Shown piece after piece: positions 37,901-49,470 of a stretch of DNA of 64,000 nucleotides; within the stretch, counting starts at the first letter, position 1, and each line of letters begins with the position of its first letter. Made by a program: the position numbers and the translations under genes. This DNA is from Stichopus chloronotus (lineage: Eukaryota; Echinodermata; Holothuroidea; Aspidochirotida; Stichopodidae). The stretch covers positions 9,190,444 to 9,254,443 of the forward strand of contig CM037848.1 of NCBI GenBank assembly GCA_021234535.1, read 5' to 3'. The notes beneath the pieces were generated by a model. That model saw only the letters and a list, made by a program, of their open reading frames with translations, was not told the DNA's origin and did no database searches.

Positions 37901-40900
37901 AGCACAGGGTGGCAGTAACTTTCAACAACTGGGAGGTAACATCTCAACTTACCTCATAAAATATGCCATATAAGTGTAGGGACAGCTGACGGCACCAAAG
38001 CCCGACAGCAAGGCAATGATGGTTACACCAATTACACCGACACGACTGATAACTTGCTCTATAGATAGAATACCTGAAAATTTACAAAAAAAAAAGTTGA
38101 ACACATGATCAACCCAGAATGGGGGAGTGGATCAAGGGTAATGGGATCAAGAAAAAGAATTGATTGAGGAGGATCAAGGAGAAGAGAAATCAGGGATGAG
38201 ACATCATGGAAAGGACTTTGGAGCAGAGGATTCAGTGGTGAGGAGATAAATGGAAGAAGGGGATAAAAAGATCAACTCAAACATCGTTTTCCTACAAATT
38301 ACACACCAGACAATGGCCAGAGCACCTCAGAATCTATGGGTATAAAAATAATCATAGCAATGCTATAAAAGACACTTAAGCACATTAAACATATGTTGCC
38401 CATCCTGTTTCTTGTAATGATTTCTTAAAATTGTTCACTTATTAATGAAGACAGACAATGCTTATCGTTGTTACAGTAAAAAAAAAAAAAAAAAAACACT
38501 ACGACATTGTGTTTTTTTTTCATCAATGGCCGCCATGCAGTAGACACGTATCACAACCAGCTCCGAGGATTTTTTAAAACAACTTGCTTTTTTCTTCAAC
38601 TTCCCTACTGTCAACTTCAACCTACACCCTTGTCAATAATCATAATTAACTATGAATCCTTCAGATACTCAGAAAAAGTCCGACAAATCTGAGAAAGGAA
38701 CAGGAAGAAAAGGCAAGCATGATTCTGGTGGAAGTAGCGAGCCTAGCCTCCATAAACACATAACCAGTGTACAGGATCCTAACAAGAGACTAACACGCTC
38801 TTCAACCACTCAGCCTGAGTATGAAGGTATTTCCGATGCTGTACGCTTAGCCATTGAATCATTTAAAGATACTGTGGACAAAACCCTGAAGAATTTCACT
38901 GACTGTCTCAAACAACTAGAAAAAGACCTAGGAAGTGCAGTAGAGTTCCAAGCAAAACGAATTGATGACCTGGAATGCAAGTTTGTTACATTAGAAAGAT
39001 CCTGTTCTGGAAACGAAAATGGTCATCTCCAAGATAAGCTTAAGGCCCAATCTGAGCAAATACTGACGAGGTGAAACTTTCTGTTTCCAGACTAAAAAAC
39101 GGCAAGAGTCCTGGTTATGATAATTTATCGAATGACATTCTCAAGAATATGGTTGATACAATACTTACTCCACTAACTCATATTATCAATCTCTCTTTCT
39201 TAAATGGAGTATTCCCATCTGAACTGAAAATCGCCAAAATAGTGCCAATTTTTAAGTCTGGTGACCAGAAATGTTTCTCAAATTACAGACCAATCTCTAT
39301 TCTGCCTTCCATCTCCAAAATTTTTGAACGACTTGCGTACGATAGACTCTATAAGTTCATTGTTAAACATAAAATTCTCTATGAACACCAATATGGATTT
39401 CGCAATGATCATTCTACGTATATGGCAGCTTTGAACCTCATTGATAAAATTGCAGAAGGTTTGGATAACAGACTTACAACAGCTGGTGTTTTTATTGATC
39501 TGTCTAAGGCCTTCGACACTATTGACCATCAAATTCTTCTGAGTAAATTGTTTTGTTACGGTGTTTCGAGGTATTGCCTATAACTGGTTCAGAAGTTATC
39601 TTCACGATCGATGTAATTATGTTCAATTTAATAATTCTTCTTCAAATTACACATTTTCTAATATTGGTGTACCACAAGGTTCCTTACTTGGACCACTCTT
39701 ATTTATTCTTTATGTCAATGATATTTATAAGTCCTCGAACAAGTCAAACTTTATCTTATTTGCTGATGATACTACGGTCTTTCTCCAAAATAGGAATCTA
39801 AGCGATACTCTTGCTGAAGCTACTTGTGAATTTTCTCATATCTCAAATTGGCTCAAATCAAACAAATTATCCCTAAATATCCTGAAAACCAAATTAATAA
39901 TATTCGATAACAAGGTTACTGACTCAAGCAAAATCACTGCATTACACGATGGCCATCTTATTACAGCTTCACCTCATACTAATATTTTTACGAATCACTA
40001 CAGACGAAAAGCTTAATTGGAAATAACATATTTCTGAGGTTAGCAAAAAGGTTTCAAAATCTAATAGTGTAATCAATAGACTAAAGGAATTTCTTCCCAG
40101 GGGTGTACTTCTTACTCTTTATAATGCGCTTGTGCTTCCTCATTTCAACTATAGTCTTCTTGTTTGGGGTAATACTCATACCTCCTCATTAAATAATTTG
40201 TTTAAGCTTCAAAAGCGTGTTATTCGCAACATAAATCATGTGAGTTACAGATCGCACACTGCTCCTTTATTCATCGAATTAAAAACACTCACATTGTACG
40301 ATTTGTATATTAAGTATCAGCTAGGCATGTTTCTTTACAAATTTCACCATTCACTTCTTCCCTCAGCTTTCGACGACTTTTACACACACAACACAAGCTT
40401 TCACACTTACAACACTCGTACGAAAGAATTTCTACATCATTTTTACTCCAGAGCAACACTCAACTCTTCTCAAATACAAAGCACAGGTGTTTATTTTTGG
40501 AATTCTCTCAGCCCTGACATCAAAAGTTCTCCCTCACTTAACGTATTCAAACACAGGTTAAAATATTTTCTTCTGAACAGTAAATGTACTTAGCTAATGA
40601 TGCAGCTTTCCTTTCTCTTTTTTTTACTGGCTTCGTTCTTTCTGTCTTCCTGAACACTTTGTCTGATTATTGTTTTTGTTCCTTTTGTGTTTTTAAGGGA
40701 CCAGAACAGAAAAGTTTTAACTTATTTCTGGTTCCTCTGCTTCCATCTTCTGTACTGTTTATTTGATATATATATATTGATATATATTCTTTGTACTTCC
40801 ATATATGATATTTTTTAATTATTATGTACTAAACTGTGTGTGGAAAGCAGAAAATAAACTTGAAACTTAAAGAAACTTAAAGAAGAAAACTAGCGACCAA

Positions 40901-43900
40901 AGTTTCTAAACAATATGACAAAATAACTCAGTGACTTATTCATTCCATAAAAATTAAGATGCAGCCATAAGTTACAAATTGTCAAAACATGCACTCTTTA
41001 CCTATTTCTTGAGATATATTAATACCTAAACATGAAGACTCATCACCAGATCACTTACATCATGCAGAGCTATACAGCTTGGAGTGGTTGAAGAAACTTG
41101 GTTTTGTGAGGCAATGTGACTACAGAAAACAGTATTCAGTGTATTATGAAAGGCATCCAACACTAGATACCTAAATACATATTGATCTACAGTACCAGCC
41201 TACCTGTGACTGTAAGGGATAGGTCAAACCTGCCACTAGTGTAATCACAATTGCATTAATACATGTATTGTTCATAGATTGTGCAGAAACTCCTTCACAG
41301 ACTACCACTGATTACTCGTATTTGTTTAGATAAACACACAGTTGAAGGCTTTTATTAAACGTCAGTGTACGCATTTATACTTCAGAGTTGTTCATAAGTA
41401 CATCTTGTATCGTCTGGCATTAGCCTACACTGTCCTAGGCATGTGCACAAGTACAGCAGACTATAATGCATTATTTCTTAAGTATATATAATATTTGTAA
41501 GATAAGATTCATTAGATGATACCAAACTTATAACGTGTGTGCAGGTAAGACTGCGATGTTACCTTCATTTCATGATACCTTTTCTCAGACATAGAAAACA
41601 TACACCACACACATGCCTCACAGTCACGTAATATTGAGCAGTTCTAAGCACAAGCTCAAATATGTTGGTTGAAGAAGCTAATTAGTGTCTTCTACATTGC
41701 AGCTGGGTGGATGGCAACCAACCTGTTACAAATGGTGTAACATCTTGCTTCGAACTTTATCCATTCCATGTTGGGAGAGCAAATTACGAAATGAGAACAA
41801 ATTATTGGGAGCAAACCACTATGCAAGCAAACCAGGCTATTGGGTGGTTTGGTCTCAGAACATTCTGCAGACAGACAGCGGATTCAGCTTCAAAATGTCA
41901 GAGTATTTCTTTTTGTACAGAGAGATACCACACAGTAACAAAATGCTTGACCTTGCTTTTACCTATTGAACTTTTACTGTCAGAGAAAGCGACCTTTTGT
42001 GAAAAAATATCTACAAACCATGTCAGGTGGTTGTAGGTTTCAGTAACTGTTAACTAATGAAAAGGATAACGATTGTTTCTTCAACTATCGGAAGTTTAAA
42101 ATGGAAAGCAAACAGACAGACTTCACATTAAGATTATGGTAACTTGAGTTGTCTTACCATGTTTAGGGCTAAGAATTGGAAACGGATCACCCAACTTCCA
42201 AAAAAAGTAGATAAAGATGGACCATGCCACTATGGTCAGGACAAAAGCCATTCTCTTCTTCTCAACTAGAAAGAGAAATGTTTGATAACAAAGTGAGTTA
42301 CAAACAACATTAAGCTTGAGTTCACAATTTAAGTTACTGTAGTATAATTATTAGGCAACTCACACATTGAAAAACATCAATCTGAGCAAATCCCCGACAA
42401 ACTCAGGGTTACCATGGCAACCAGTGTTTGAGGCCCCAAATGGCTATGTTTCCTAGGGGGTACCCAACATCACTTCACGATACAAACTACGATTTTGAGT
42501 CTTAAATATTTACCATGCGAATTCGTTGTGAGAAACTAGTCTGAAGCTGCAGTACTTTTACAGTTTTCAAAGAGACCGAATGTGCAACATCACACAAACC
42601 AGTGACAGATGGGTGTGCAGTAGTGTCTCATCAGGAGAAATCAAGAAAACAGACTGACAACACTAGACTTGGAGCATTGTTTTGAATCATACATAAAGGG
42701 CAATCCTTTTGCACTTGATTCTCATCCGTCAATATGGCTGGACAATAATACACAGTTGCTACATAGTCCATCACGTATATATCACAACTGATGGGCAAAT
42801 CAACTCTCCTGTCACTTATATTTATTCGTAGTAGGGTCACTCCAACTCAAAGGAATAATCTCATTTTGCTGTCCAGTAGGTTTGGCTAACATTCTTAATG
42901 AGCACTACTACATCAAGCCAGCAAAAAGATGATGTAACTGCATTTAATGGATTTCAGAGGATATAGAACTAGATGGATGCTGCGACCATCTCCACTTGAA
43001 CTCTCTGGTCTTCAATGCATGTCCACCCCCACCCCCACCCCTTGTATTTTTACTGTGAATTTGAAAAACATGTGTTCCAGGGACACGATAGCTCAGAGAC
43101 TTTTGCATTCCACAAAAAGAATGTTTTCAAGTATCTGGCAGCTGACAACCAACCACTGAATATGATCAGATACTTCATTTTGAGTTCTCAGCATGAGCTA
43201 GTGAAAATACAGAGACTAAGCCAAGTTTGCATCCAGGGGATTTTTCATTTGAGACTTATTCACTGGAGTTAAAGCAGGTGGCTCTTTCTATCTGAGACGA
43301 TAGGGCAGATGTCGACACCAGACCTTCCACGGTACAGCAGGATGGCAGACTCAACATCAGAGGGCGCTGGTGAATAATCACAGAGCAGAGGAAGACACAA
43401 AAACCCTGAACCGCTACTCACCGAATCGCAGATTACTGACTGTGAAGTATGCAATGTAGAAAGGAAGTATGACGATGAGAGTGAATAAGATGGCATAGAG
43501 ATCCAACTTCCAATGAAAATATCTTGAGCTGGAAGAAAGAGAAACAAAAAATTTATATTTATCCATCCTTCCATTAATGATTTTGCATGACAGATGACTT
43601 GCATACATTGTGCTGATGTAGCATATGTTCCAGGGCCTCAACTTCCTCTATCACCACACACAAAATATTGCATATTGATTTTTATCCAGAGAGACCGCAG
43701 ATTGTTTGACTTTCATTCTGATACACTATTGGTCCAAATTAAATTTAGCCTTTAATGCATCACAAAATGTCATTTTGAGTGTGGACTTGAAGCAAACAGG
43801 AAGGAGGTCATGAGGGAATGATCTCATACAGACAGGTCATAAGGGAACTATCCCCAAATAGACTTTTGCAACTTTCGATTACTTATGCCGCCTGTGATTC

Positions 43901-46900
43901 TTAACGTCCACACCCTTTTTGACATACTACAGTAGTAGTACAGGTATTAACCCTTTCCAAGGCAAAGGCTGGAAACAATGGGGTAGAAATGCAAATCTGA
44001 ATTATCTTCTCCTTCCTTTCATCGGAAATTAATAGCAAAGAAAAATGTGAGTTTAAATGTCTCCCGCAGAATTCCACCACAAGATGACACAGCATACTTA
44101 GAACAATGAACAATACAATTTGTTGACCGACAAAGAAGAAATATTTTAACCAATTTCACCAATATCTTTAAGGTGCAACCACCGTGTCAAATGCAGTTGA
44201 CCATTCAAAACTAAGTTATCCCATCAAAATGATCTTAGTTCCATACGGTAATATATCCTGCACACTGTTGATGATGGTTACAATTGTGTAAAATCATGAA
44301 ATCTAAATGTGGTAAAAGCACTGTTTTGGTTATCCACATCACAAACTTGCCACAAAAAGTGGTAGTCTTTTTTTACAAATTTTAGACATTGTGGACACAA
44401 GGACTAGCTCTTTAGTAAAATAACTTCTTCACAAACAATTATTTCAGGCCAAAAAAAAGGTTGCAATTTAAGTTATTACGACTAAATATTAATTTGTTTG
44501 GTGATAACAACTGAATTCTGCAGGATAGGAAACAGTGGAGAAAACTTTGAATGTCGTAAAGTTCTTTAAATGGGTCCTTTGAATAATTTCAAGCATGCAC
44601 CAGCTTCCAGGTCATCAACTGCTTTAATACCTTTGACTAAGAATGTCAAGAATTTCAAAGATGATCAACTCGAACATTGTACAAGAAAGGGCAAAGGTTA
44701 TGGAGAAGGCCAGCAATACCACCACATGATGGACCTGTCCAGTGAAAAGAGAAGAAAGAGAAAATTGTTACAAACTATAAACAATCCCTTATATTATCCT
44801 TGAATATTGACCTGAAAACATTTGCTAATATTTAGGGTTCCACTTGGAACTCTGGAAGAGGAACCTCTCGATGAGAAGCTGTCGAAAATCAGCCTGCAAT
44901 TCCTACAGTACAGCACAGTATGAGTCATACTCATACCAGTATTAATGCACAGCACTGCATACATGTAGGCCTTCCGAACACTGCTGATCATTTCTAAAAC
45001 ACAAGGACTTAACAAAGAGTTTAAAGGAACTCCAACCAAAACTCTGTGTACAGTAATATATTAGATGTTTTACCATTCCAACAGTTAAACATAACAATTT
45101 TGCCAGTGGAAGCTTCCTAGGATGTGAAATAACACTTTGGAAGTTGGGCTTCAGTACAAGCCTGAGTGTGACGTAGAACTGACAAATACTGTTTTCCATT
45201 TAGTGCAGTCCAAATGTGTCCATGGAAAGGTCTTACGATGCAAAAACTAAACTCTTTAGGTCAGCAATTATGAAAACCTCATGAATGTCTGCATTCAGTA
45301 AAATACCTTGTTGTGCATGAAACCAGGAAAGCTATTATCGAGATGGACAGAAAATTAAATTAACACTACTGTATACTCTAAGAGTCACTAAATCGAGTAA
45401 AGATAAACTGTGTAATTGGCTCAAAGACAATTCCATCCTTCATTTGTCAGTATCATTTATGGAGCAATATCAGCTACGTCAACAAATCAAAGTCAACTTT
45501 ATGTCAATGAAACAGTTGTTTGAGTTTTGGCTCAAAATGTGAGCGGCTAAATACAAGGCATGAAGGCATTGTTCTGGCCAAGCTAATTCTGTCAGGGTTT
45601 ATTGACTTAATGATGTTGTAAGGTGAATGCTATTGAACAAGAATCGCCTAATAAAAGTGAAGAAATACCTTTGAACTAATTGAACAGGTTATCATCTTTC
45701 AATTTGGTGGGTCTTAAAGTACTAGGCTATTAGGGGTAAATTAAATGTACTTCTGAAATCTGACATACTTCTTTTGTACTGTACTTCTTCTTTCACGACA
45801 TTCTTGAAATCATTCTCCTTGTTTCAACTTGTGAATAGACACAATTGAGGTGAAAACCTCAATACTACACTGTCCTTTACCATCACAGCAATTTTAAATC
45901 ACAGCAAATTGAAGGGAGGGGGGGCTTAACAACTACTGTCCAGGGCCCTCCAATCCAAACAAAGGATCCAAACATCTACAATTTATGCACATGCCATGTG
46001 CAAAACTATGGGAGAAGATCTACCTTTTCAAGGTTTTGGGGCCTTTTTTGGTCAATAATTTGCAAAAAAGATTTATGTATTTTCTTCACACGTTAACTCG
46101 TAACCTCTTTTGTTTACATGCATTAAACGATGATGGAGATGTTTGATACATATTGACAATGGACCAAGACCCTGATATCATTTTGAGAGAAAATCAAAAT
46201 GTCCAGCTAAAGTGACAAAACAGTACCTCTATACAGGCAATGTATTGAGATGACAATAAGCTCCCTCAGAACAATGCTTTGAATGTAGGTTTGTGCCACT
46301 CCCTGGTGAAACTAAGCTTTTATCATCGTCAAATAAGAAAACAGAACATCAAACATCAACAGCAATGTATAAAAACCAGATCTGCCAGTACTACAACACA
46401 ACTGATCAATTTCTAGCACTGAGCTCATACTTCAAAAATTTACTAATTTAATTTATTTTCCTAAATTTGTGAGATAATCTCTGAAGATAAGAATGATGAC
46501 TTGCATGCAAAAATTTTTAAGAGGGATGATGAGCAACGGTGGAGAATTCCTTCAACTGTTTGGTATTTTCTGGACAGTTAAGTGCATGCATCACTGCCAT
46601 ACTGGACTGTATGTGCCTCTTTTGGAGTTTTGTGGTATTGAGTCGCTCATATTGCAATGATTTCATGAAAGCAATACAAGACAATTAATTTATTCTTAGA
46701 ATCTTCCAAACCTTTCCCTCCTCTGCCATAGATTTGACAACAGAGTTGCTCTCTTATCAAGTACAGTGGACTACAGAGCAACAAGTCAAGCAAGAAAAGG
46801 CAAAAAAGTTCATCAATTAATTTAATTCAATAATTAAATTAATTTTAGACAATACTGCAAAGTACATTACCTACTACACTGACAACAAATACATTACCTG

Positions 46901-49470
46901 CAGGGGCATAATATGTCAAAGCATACCTGCTGTCAATCTATGTTGACAGTACTCTTACCTCATAATTTTTGAACAACTGTTTCATGAAGAACACCCATCC
47001 TCCCAGAAAAAACAGGATCTACAGCGAAGAAGAGGAAAGAAAAAAAAGGCTCAACATGGAATAATTGATCTGCTAAACAAAATGATTGAATTGCTACACA
47101 AATAAGGTATTGAGTGGCAGTCTTTGTACATACATCATTTGAGCTTTACTGAATTTGAGACAAAATACTATAAAGAAGATAACCAGAAAACTGCTATGCA
47201 GATTTCCAACACTAAAGTATTCCCTGCCTCAACATGAAAGTGAATTATCAGCAGTGTATTTTATGAGTCTGCAAATAACTACAATCTTGGACAAAATACC
47301 TTGGGACACCCACTCCCCCGTTCAAGGTTGGCTATGGAATTGCTGTTCAAAGTGTACATTGACTCCTACAGTGCAACATTGGAAAGGGGTGTGGGTTTCA
47401 TGTTGTCTCCTCTCCTAAACTTCAGTATTATATTTGCAACGTATGACAAAGTGTCCCAACACTTTTGTCCAAGATTGTAGATACAAATAGACACAAATTA
47501 TGTTGCCTAAATGTTCAACTACTTTATGTGCACCTTTTAGTTACACATTTGAATATCAACATTCCAAAAAGGAGTGGTAGTTTCTGTCAAGTGCACTGAG
47601 CAATTTTGCAGAGTCGCACCATAAACTCCAATTGCTCTGCAGTTAAGCTTAATGAAAAGATACGAATACTGTATTTTCAGTAATAATTGATCGTCACTAT
47701 GTAGAAAAGCGCTAAACAGTACTACTTTACCTGTAGGACCTGTATGCTGTGATTCAATAAAAAGCAGCCAATGGTGATTTTGATCTCTTTTCATCACTGA
47801 AAAGATGATGCTTTTACATGTATGTGCTGTCATTTAGTGATGTTGGAACAGGTATTCAACTCCAACCATCTCATTTTACAATCAGTACGTAATTGCAAAT
47901 CAGCCGATGGTAAACACACTGTATGACACTAAATTCAGTGCAAAAACAGAAATCGTTCAAAAATTATCGGCCTATTTTTTGAGGATTTAAATCAACTACT
48001 GACAAGAGTTTAAGAGGCTCATACATATGTAATGACTTCAGTACTTTTTACTGATACCTATCAACAAGTAGTGACGACAATGTGTTATGACAATTTAAGT
48101 TTTCCACAATCACAAACTTGACCACCATCAGCACTCCCTGTTAATCATCCCCACCCCCACCCCCAGTTACAATGGACGATAATAGGAAAGCATGAGGTTG
48201 AGCCACTGGCACTCAGGATAGTCATGGCTAGTATTTTCATCGATTCCTAAAAATAGGAATCGGGTGATTTGTTACATACCCGTTGGGTACTCGACCGGAA
48301 CATATCCTGTAACGTTTGCATTGGCATTTCCACATTACCATACATCAAACTCGTGTGGAGAAATGTTACTGTATATACCACTGTGCTAATGTACTGCACA
48401 ATAGTACATACACCAAATACACCTAATTACTAGGACATCAATTTTTTAAGATAAACAGAAGAAAAGTCTGTTTTGAACTATTTGCTGTGTGAAGTAAGCA
48501 AACTGCAGCAATCTGACAGGGTTTGTTCACACAGCGGTTGTGTTGATTTTTACATTATGAAAGAACCGGGTAGTGATTTTGGATCCGGGTAATAAGATAC
48601 CATGCAGGTACCCGGGTTACCCACGAAAACACCAGTCCAGGCTAAATGATTCAATGACAATGATCATTCCCTTCATTTCGAGTAGTATAATTTACAGAAT
48701 GTGACCAGTGGTGCATTTTTTTTTTCCTGTGCGCCTGTTATGCTAAGTCACCACGGTTGAAGAACACCTTTTTTTAACTTGAAAATGAGAAGGGGCTGTT
48801 GTATGAATTCTTCTTCTGTATTTGAATGTTATGTTTCTAACTGAATATCTGCCTAGGCCTATAGTACAATTGGCATGGCTTTGAAAAATCTGTGAAGTCC
48901 ACTGAGCCTCCAGTTCCAAGTGAAGGCACAGTCGCAGTGGCTTCTTACACAACTGTGTGTTATTTTGACGAGTGGAGGCGCAGTCACCATGGAAGCATAC
49001 CCAACTATGTGTTATTTTGTAGTGTAATAGAAAATATTATGACCACTGAACTCCAGTCCCGGGGGGTGGTACAGTCGCCATGGCCACAAATACACTTGCA
49101 TGTTATTTTCACTTTGAATGACCGGTTTGTAGTGTAGATTATCTCTTTTTAAAAAATATTTCTACTCCACTGGGGATAACTAGGCCTTGATCCATTTTCG
49201 AGAGGTCTCATAGGTCATATTGGCAGGGTACTCTATAGTTGTACGGTTGTACCTAAATTTAATACTATCTTCAGGCCTAACCTCCTTCCTACTGCCTGTA
49301 CTGGTAAACATGAAAGTCAAGTACCGTAGCCTACATCGGTAACTAACTGTACAGTGATCGATAACTCAGGCCCTTATGTTTACGTACTACGGGAAGGTAT
49401 GGCCTATCTGTCTAGAAAACAAGGTTACCTGGGTGCTGAACATCACAAATGAGTCGAGAAAGAACGACAT
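27126..49470 (-). CDS. GPR89: Golgi pH regulator (GPHR/GPR89), complete, 13 exons, 456 residues
   Basis: Thirteen minus-strand exons join in frame with GT..AG junctions: 49429-49470, 46959-47018, 44631-44734, 43422-43528, 42158-42265, 37953-38073, 36962-37042, 36129-36235, 34657-34745, 33571-33759, 31426-31515, 28285-28350, 27126-27332. They total 1371 bases including the stop, giving 456 residues; human GPR89 is about 455. Family landmarks include FELIIFEI, SSRYFHWK, FFWKLGDPFPILSPKHG, SGFGAVSCPYTYM, FDRVGKTDPVTKG, VTSIRGLL and FYHRWFDVIFL. The protein is a multi-pass membrane protein of the Golgi. In mammals it acts as an anion channel needed for Golgi acidification, glycosylation and trafficking; plant relatives were proposed as abscisic-acid-linked GTG proteins. 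The N-terminal half is the GPHR_N region, and the C-terminal part (from about residue 270) corresponds to the ABA_GPCR domain. No stop, frameshift or missing block was found, so the gene looks intact. Confidence 0.97.
27640..27895. repeat. Dispersed repeat, copy 2 of about 240-bp family
   Basis: In GPR89 intron 12. Shares the CCTTGAAA start, ATGCTATGCA, and TTCTTTAAAAATCC...GAACAT.CTATTGAGGTATG with copies at 10222 and 29036. Confidence 0.55.
28285..28350 (-). CDS. GPR89: GPR89 exon 12, eighth membrane segment
   Basis: 22 codons, FFYAMSSTKSSNIIVLCLAQ then IM. Donor GTAAGC. Confidence 0.96.
29036..29285. repeat. Dispersed repeat, copy 3 of about 240-bp family
   Basis: In GPR89 intron 11. Shares AGAATGCTATGCA, ATATTTCTTTAAAAATCCG and TAACTTCTAAAGAGGACATA with the other copies. 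Confidence 0.55.
31426..31515 (-). CDS. GPR89: GPR89 exon 11, seventh membrane segment
   Basis: VKFWSQQVSFVLVGIIIVTS then IRGLLIKLTK. Acceptor TTCTGCAG, donor GTGAGG. Confidence 0.97.
33571..33759 (-). CDS. GPR89: GPR89 exon 10, sixth membrane segment
   Basis: 63 codons from ERIEYSKTLKGKFFN through INIIFDRVGKTDPVTKG to WLGIEFD. Phase 0 in and out, donor GTGAGT. Confidence 0.97.
34657..34745 (-). CDS. GPR89: GPR89 exon 9
   Basis: VSQLQQEVTGYEELGRHLFL then ELVDLNNTR, the helix before the sixth membrane segment. It is the least conserved exon. A CAT-rich repeat starts about 70 bases upstream of its acceptor. Confidence 0.9.
34814..35235. repeat. CAT-rich microsatellite with 63-bp higher-order repeat
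   Basis: Pure (CAT/ATC)n at both ends. Between them a 63-bp unit starting CTTATCTTCATTGTCATGG recurs at 34966, 35029, 35092 and 35155 with exact spacing, and an older copy lies at 34868. It lies in GPR89 intron 8, right beside the exon 9 acceptor. The long poly-His, poly-Ile and poly-Met open frames here are artefacts of the repeat. Confidence 0.95.
36129..36235 (-). CDS. GPR89: GPR89 exon 8
   Basis: IALAERDQLQRGSSARSNAG then FWGMFKGVSSAGSNG; the GFWGM motif matches vertebrates. The donor GTATCC is weak but is the only one that keeps frame with exon 9. Confidence 0.88.
36962..37042 (-). CDS. GPR89: GPR89 exon 7
   Basis: Cytoplasmic-type helix: DGDIQTHERKLMQVMDMILT then KKKR. Phase 2 in and out, donor GTACAT. 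Confidence 0.93.
37953..38073 (-). CDS. GPR89: GPR89 exon 6, fifth membrane segment
   Basis: ILSIEQVISRVGVIGVTIIA then LLSGFGAVSCPYTYMAYFM. Donor GTAAGT, phase 2 out. Confidence 0.95.
38652..39074 (+). pseudogene. LINE ORF1-like protein remnant
   Basis: 140 residues. It has a charged, Ser/Lys-rich start (about 1-50), then a helical stretch with coiled-coil spacing (about 65-115, with FKDTVDKTLKNFTDCLKQLE). No zinc knuckle or esterase motif is left. Its stop at the junction with the reverse transcriptase region marks the deletion point, near 39060. Confidence 0.65.
39071..39583 (+). pseudogene. LINE reverse transcriptase, N-terminal half
   Basis: Contains the linker block LKNGKSPGYDNL and, further in, NYRPISILPSISKIFERL, YGFRNDHST and the catalytic A motif FIDLSKAFDTIDH. 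The frame is lost at about 39560 within GVSRG-like sequence; the next piece continues one frame over. Confidence 0.88.
39561..40016 (+). pseudogene. LINE reverse transcriptase, C-terminal half
   Basis: Contains the B motif GVPQGSLLGPLLFILYVND and the C motif FADDTTVF with both catalytic aspartates, then NKLSLNILKTK. It ends in a stop after frame decay near 39960-40020. Confidence 0.88.
40132..40593 (+). pseudogene. LINE C-terminal region after reverse transcriptase
   Basis: HFNYSLLVWGNTHTSSLNNL, LQKRVIRNI and a C-terminal FKHRLKYFLL are typical of the thumb/tail part of CR1/Jockey-like proteins. The stop at 40591-40593 is probably the original end of the ORF. Confidence 0.8.
42158..42265 (-). 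CDS. GPR89: GPR89 exon 5, fourth membrane segment
   Basis: VEKKRMAFVLTIVAWSIFIY then FFWKLGDPFPILSPKH. Phase 1 in and out, donor GTAAGA. Confidence 0.95.
43422..43528 (-). CDS. GPR89: GPR89 exon 4, third membrane segment
   Basis: SSRYFHWKLDLY then a hydrophobic run ending FYIAYFTVSNLRF. Phase 2 in, phase 1 out, donor GTGAGT. Confidence 0.95.
44631..44734 (-). CDS. GPR89: GPR89 exon 3, second membrane segment
   Basis: 34 codons plus two bases. It contains SITFALSCTMFELIIFEI, almost identical to vertebrates, but opens with VHHVVVLL where the human protein has IRQYVVQV. Acceptor TGGACAG, donor GTATTA (weak). Confidence 0.93.
46815..46844. repeat. Perfect AT-only hairpin, 13-bp stem
   Basis: AATTAATTTAATT, loop CAAT, then AATTAAATTAATT. 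Located about 115 bases downstream of the GPR89 exon 2 donor, in intron 2. Confidence 0.85.
46959..47018 (-). CDS. GPR89: GPR89 exon 2, first membrane segment
   Basis: 20 codons, ILFFLGGWVFF followed by MKQLFKNYE, phase 0 to 0. Donor GTAAGA. Confidence 0.95.
47282..47477. mobile_element. MITE with Tc1/mariner-style ends, copy 1 (196 bp)
   Basis: Begins CAATCTTGGACAAAA and ends TTTTGTCCAAGATTG, an exact inverted pair flanked by TA on both sides (47280-47281, 47478-47479). A further inner match is TTGGGACAC against GTGTCCCAA. No transposase. Its sequence is repeated, flipped, at 54736-54932. The open frame 47155-47418 runs into it and is not a gene. In GPR89 intron 1. Confidence 0.85.
48241..48262. 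repeat. Perfect 9-bp hairpin
   Basis: CGATTCCTA, loop AAAA, TAGGAATCG. In GPR89 intron 1. No associated element recognised. Confidence 0.7.
48895..49130. repeat. Diverged short tandem repeats
   Basis: Blocks like (A/G)CAGTCGC(C/A)(A/G)TGG, then CAA(C/T)T(G/A)TGTGTTATTTT, recur near 48927, 48979 and 49069. CCACTGA(G/A)C...CCAG precedes the first and third. The open frame at 48892-49137 spans the repeats and is not supported as a gene. Confidence 0.5.
49429..49470 (-). CDS. GPR89: GPR89 exon 1
   Basis: 14 codons (MSFFLDSFVMFSTQ), matching the start of vertebrate GPR89. A at -3 of the ATG. Donor GTAACC. Confidence 0.93.

Larger units (their letters stand above)
38510..40885 (+). mobile_element. 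Internally deleted non-LTR retrotransposon (LINE, CR1/L2/Jockey-type)
   Basis: A LINE inserted in GPR89 intron 5, antisense to the gene. It has an ORF1-like piece (38652-39074) running almost directly into reverse transcriptase (39071 onward). The 3' end has repeats of AAACTTAAAG (40858-40882) after an AATAAA. The apurinic endonuclease that should precede the reverse transcriptase is absent, as is the C-terminal part of ORF1. Two or more frameshifts and stops break the reverse transcriptase, so the copy is dead. Clear target-site duplications were not found. Clade assignment is by motif style only. Confidence 0.88.

Noticed and set aside
44794..45199. Open frames near the expected GPR89 exon 3
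   Set aside because: I first tested these as exon 3, but they do not match the family. The true exon, with the TMFELIIFEI motif, is at 44631-44734.
47155..47418. 87-codon open frame
   Set aside because: More than half of it lies in a MITE copy, and no motif is present.
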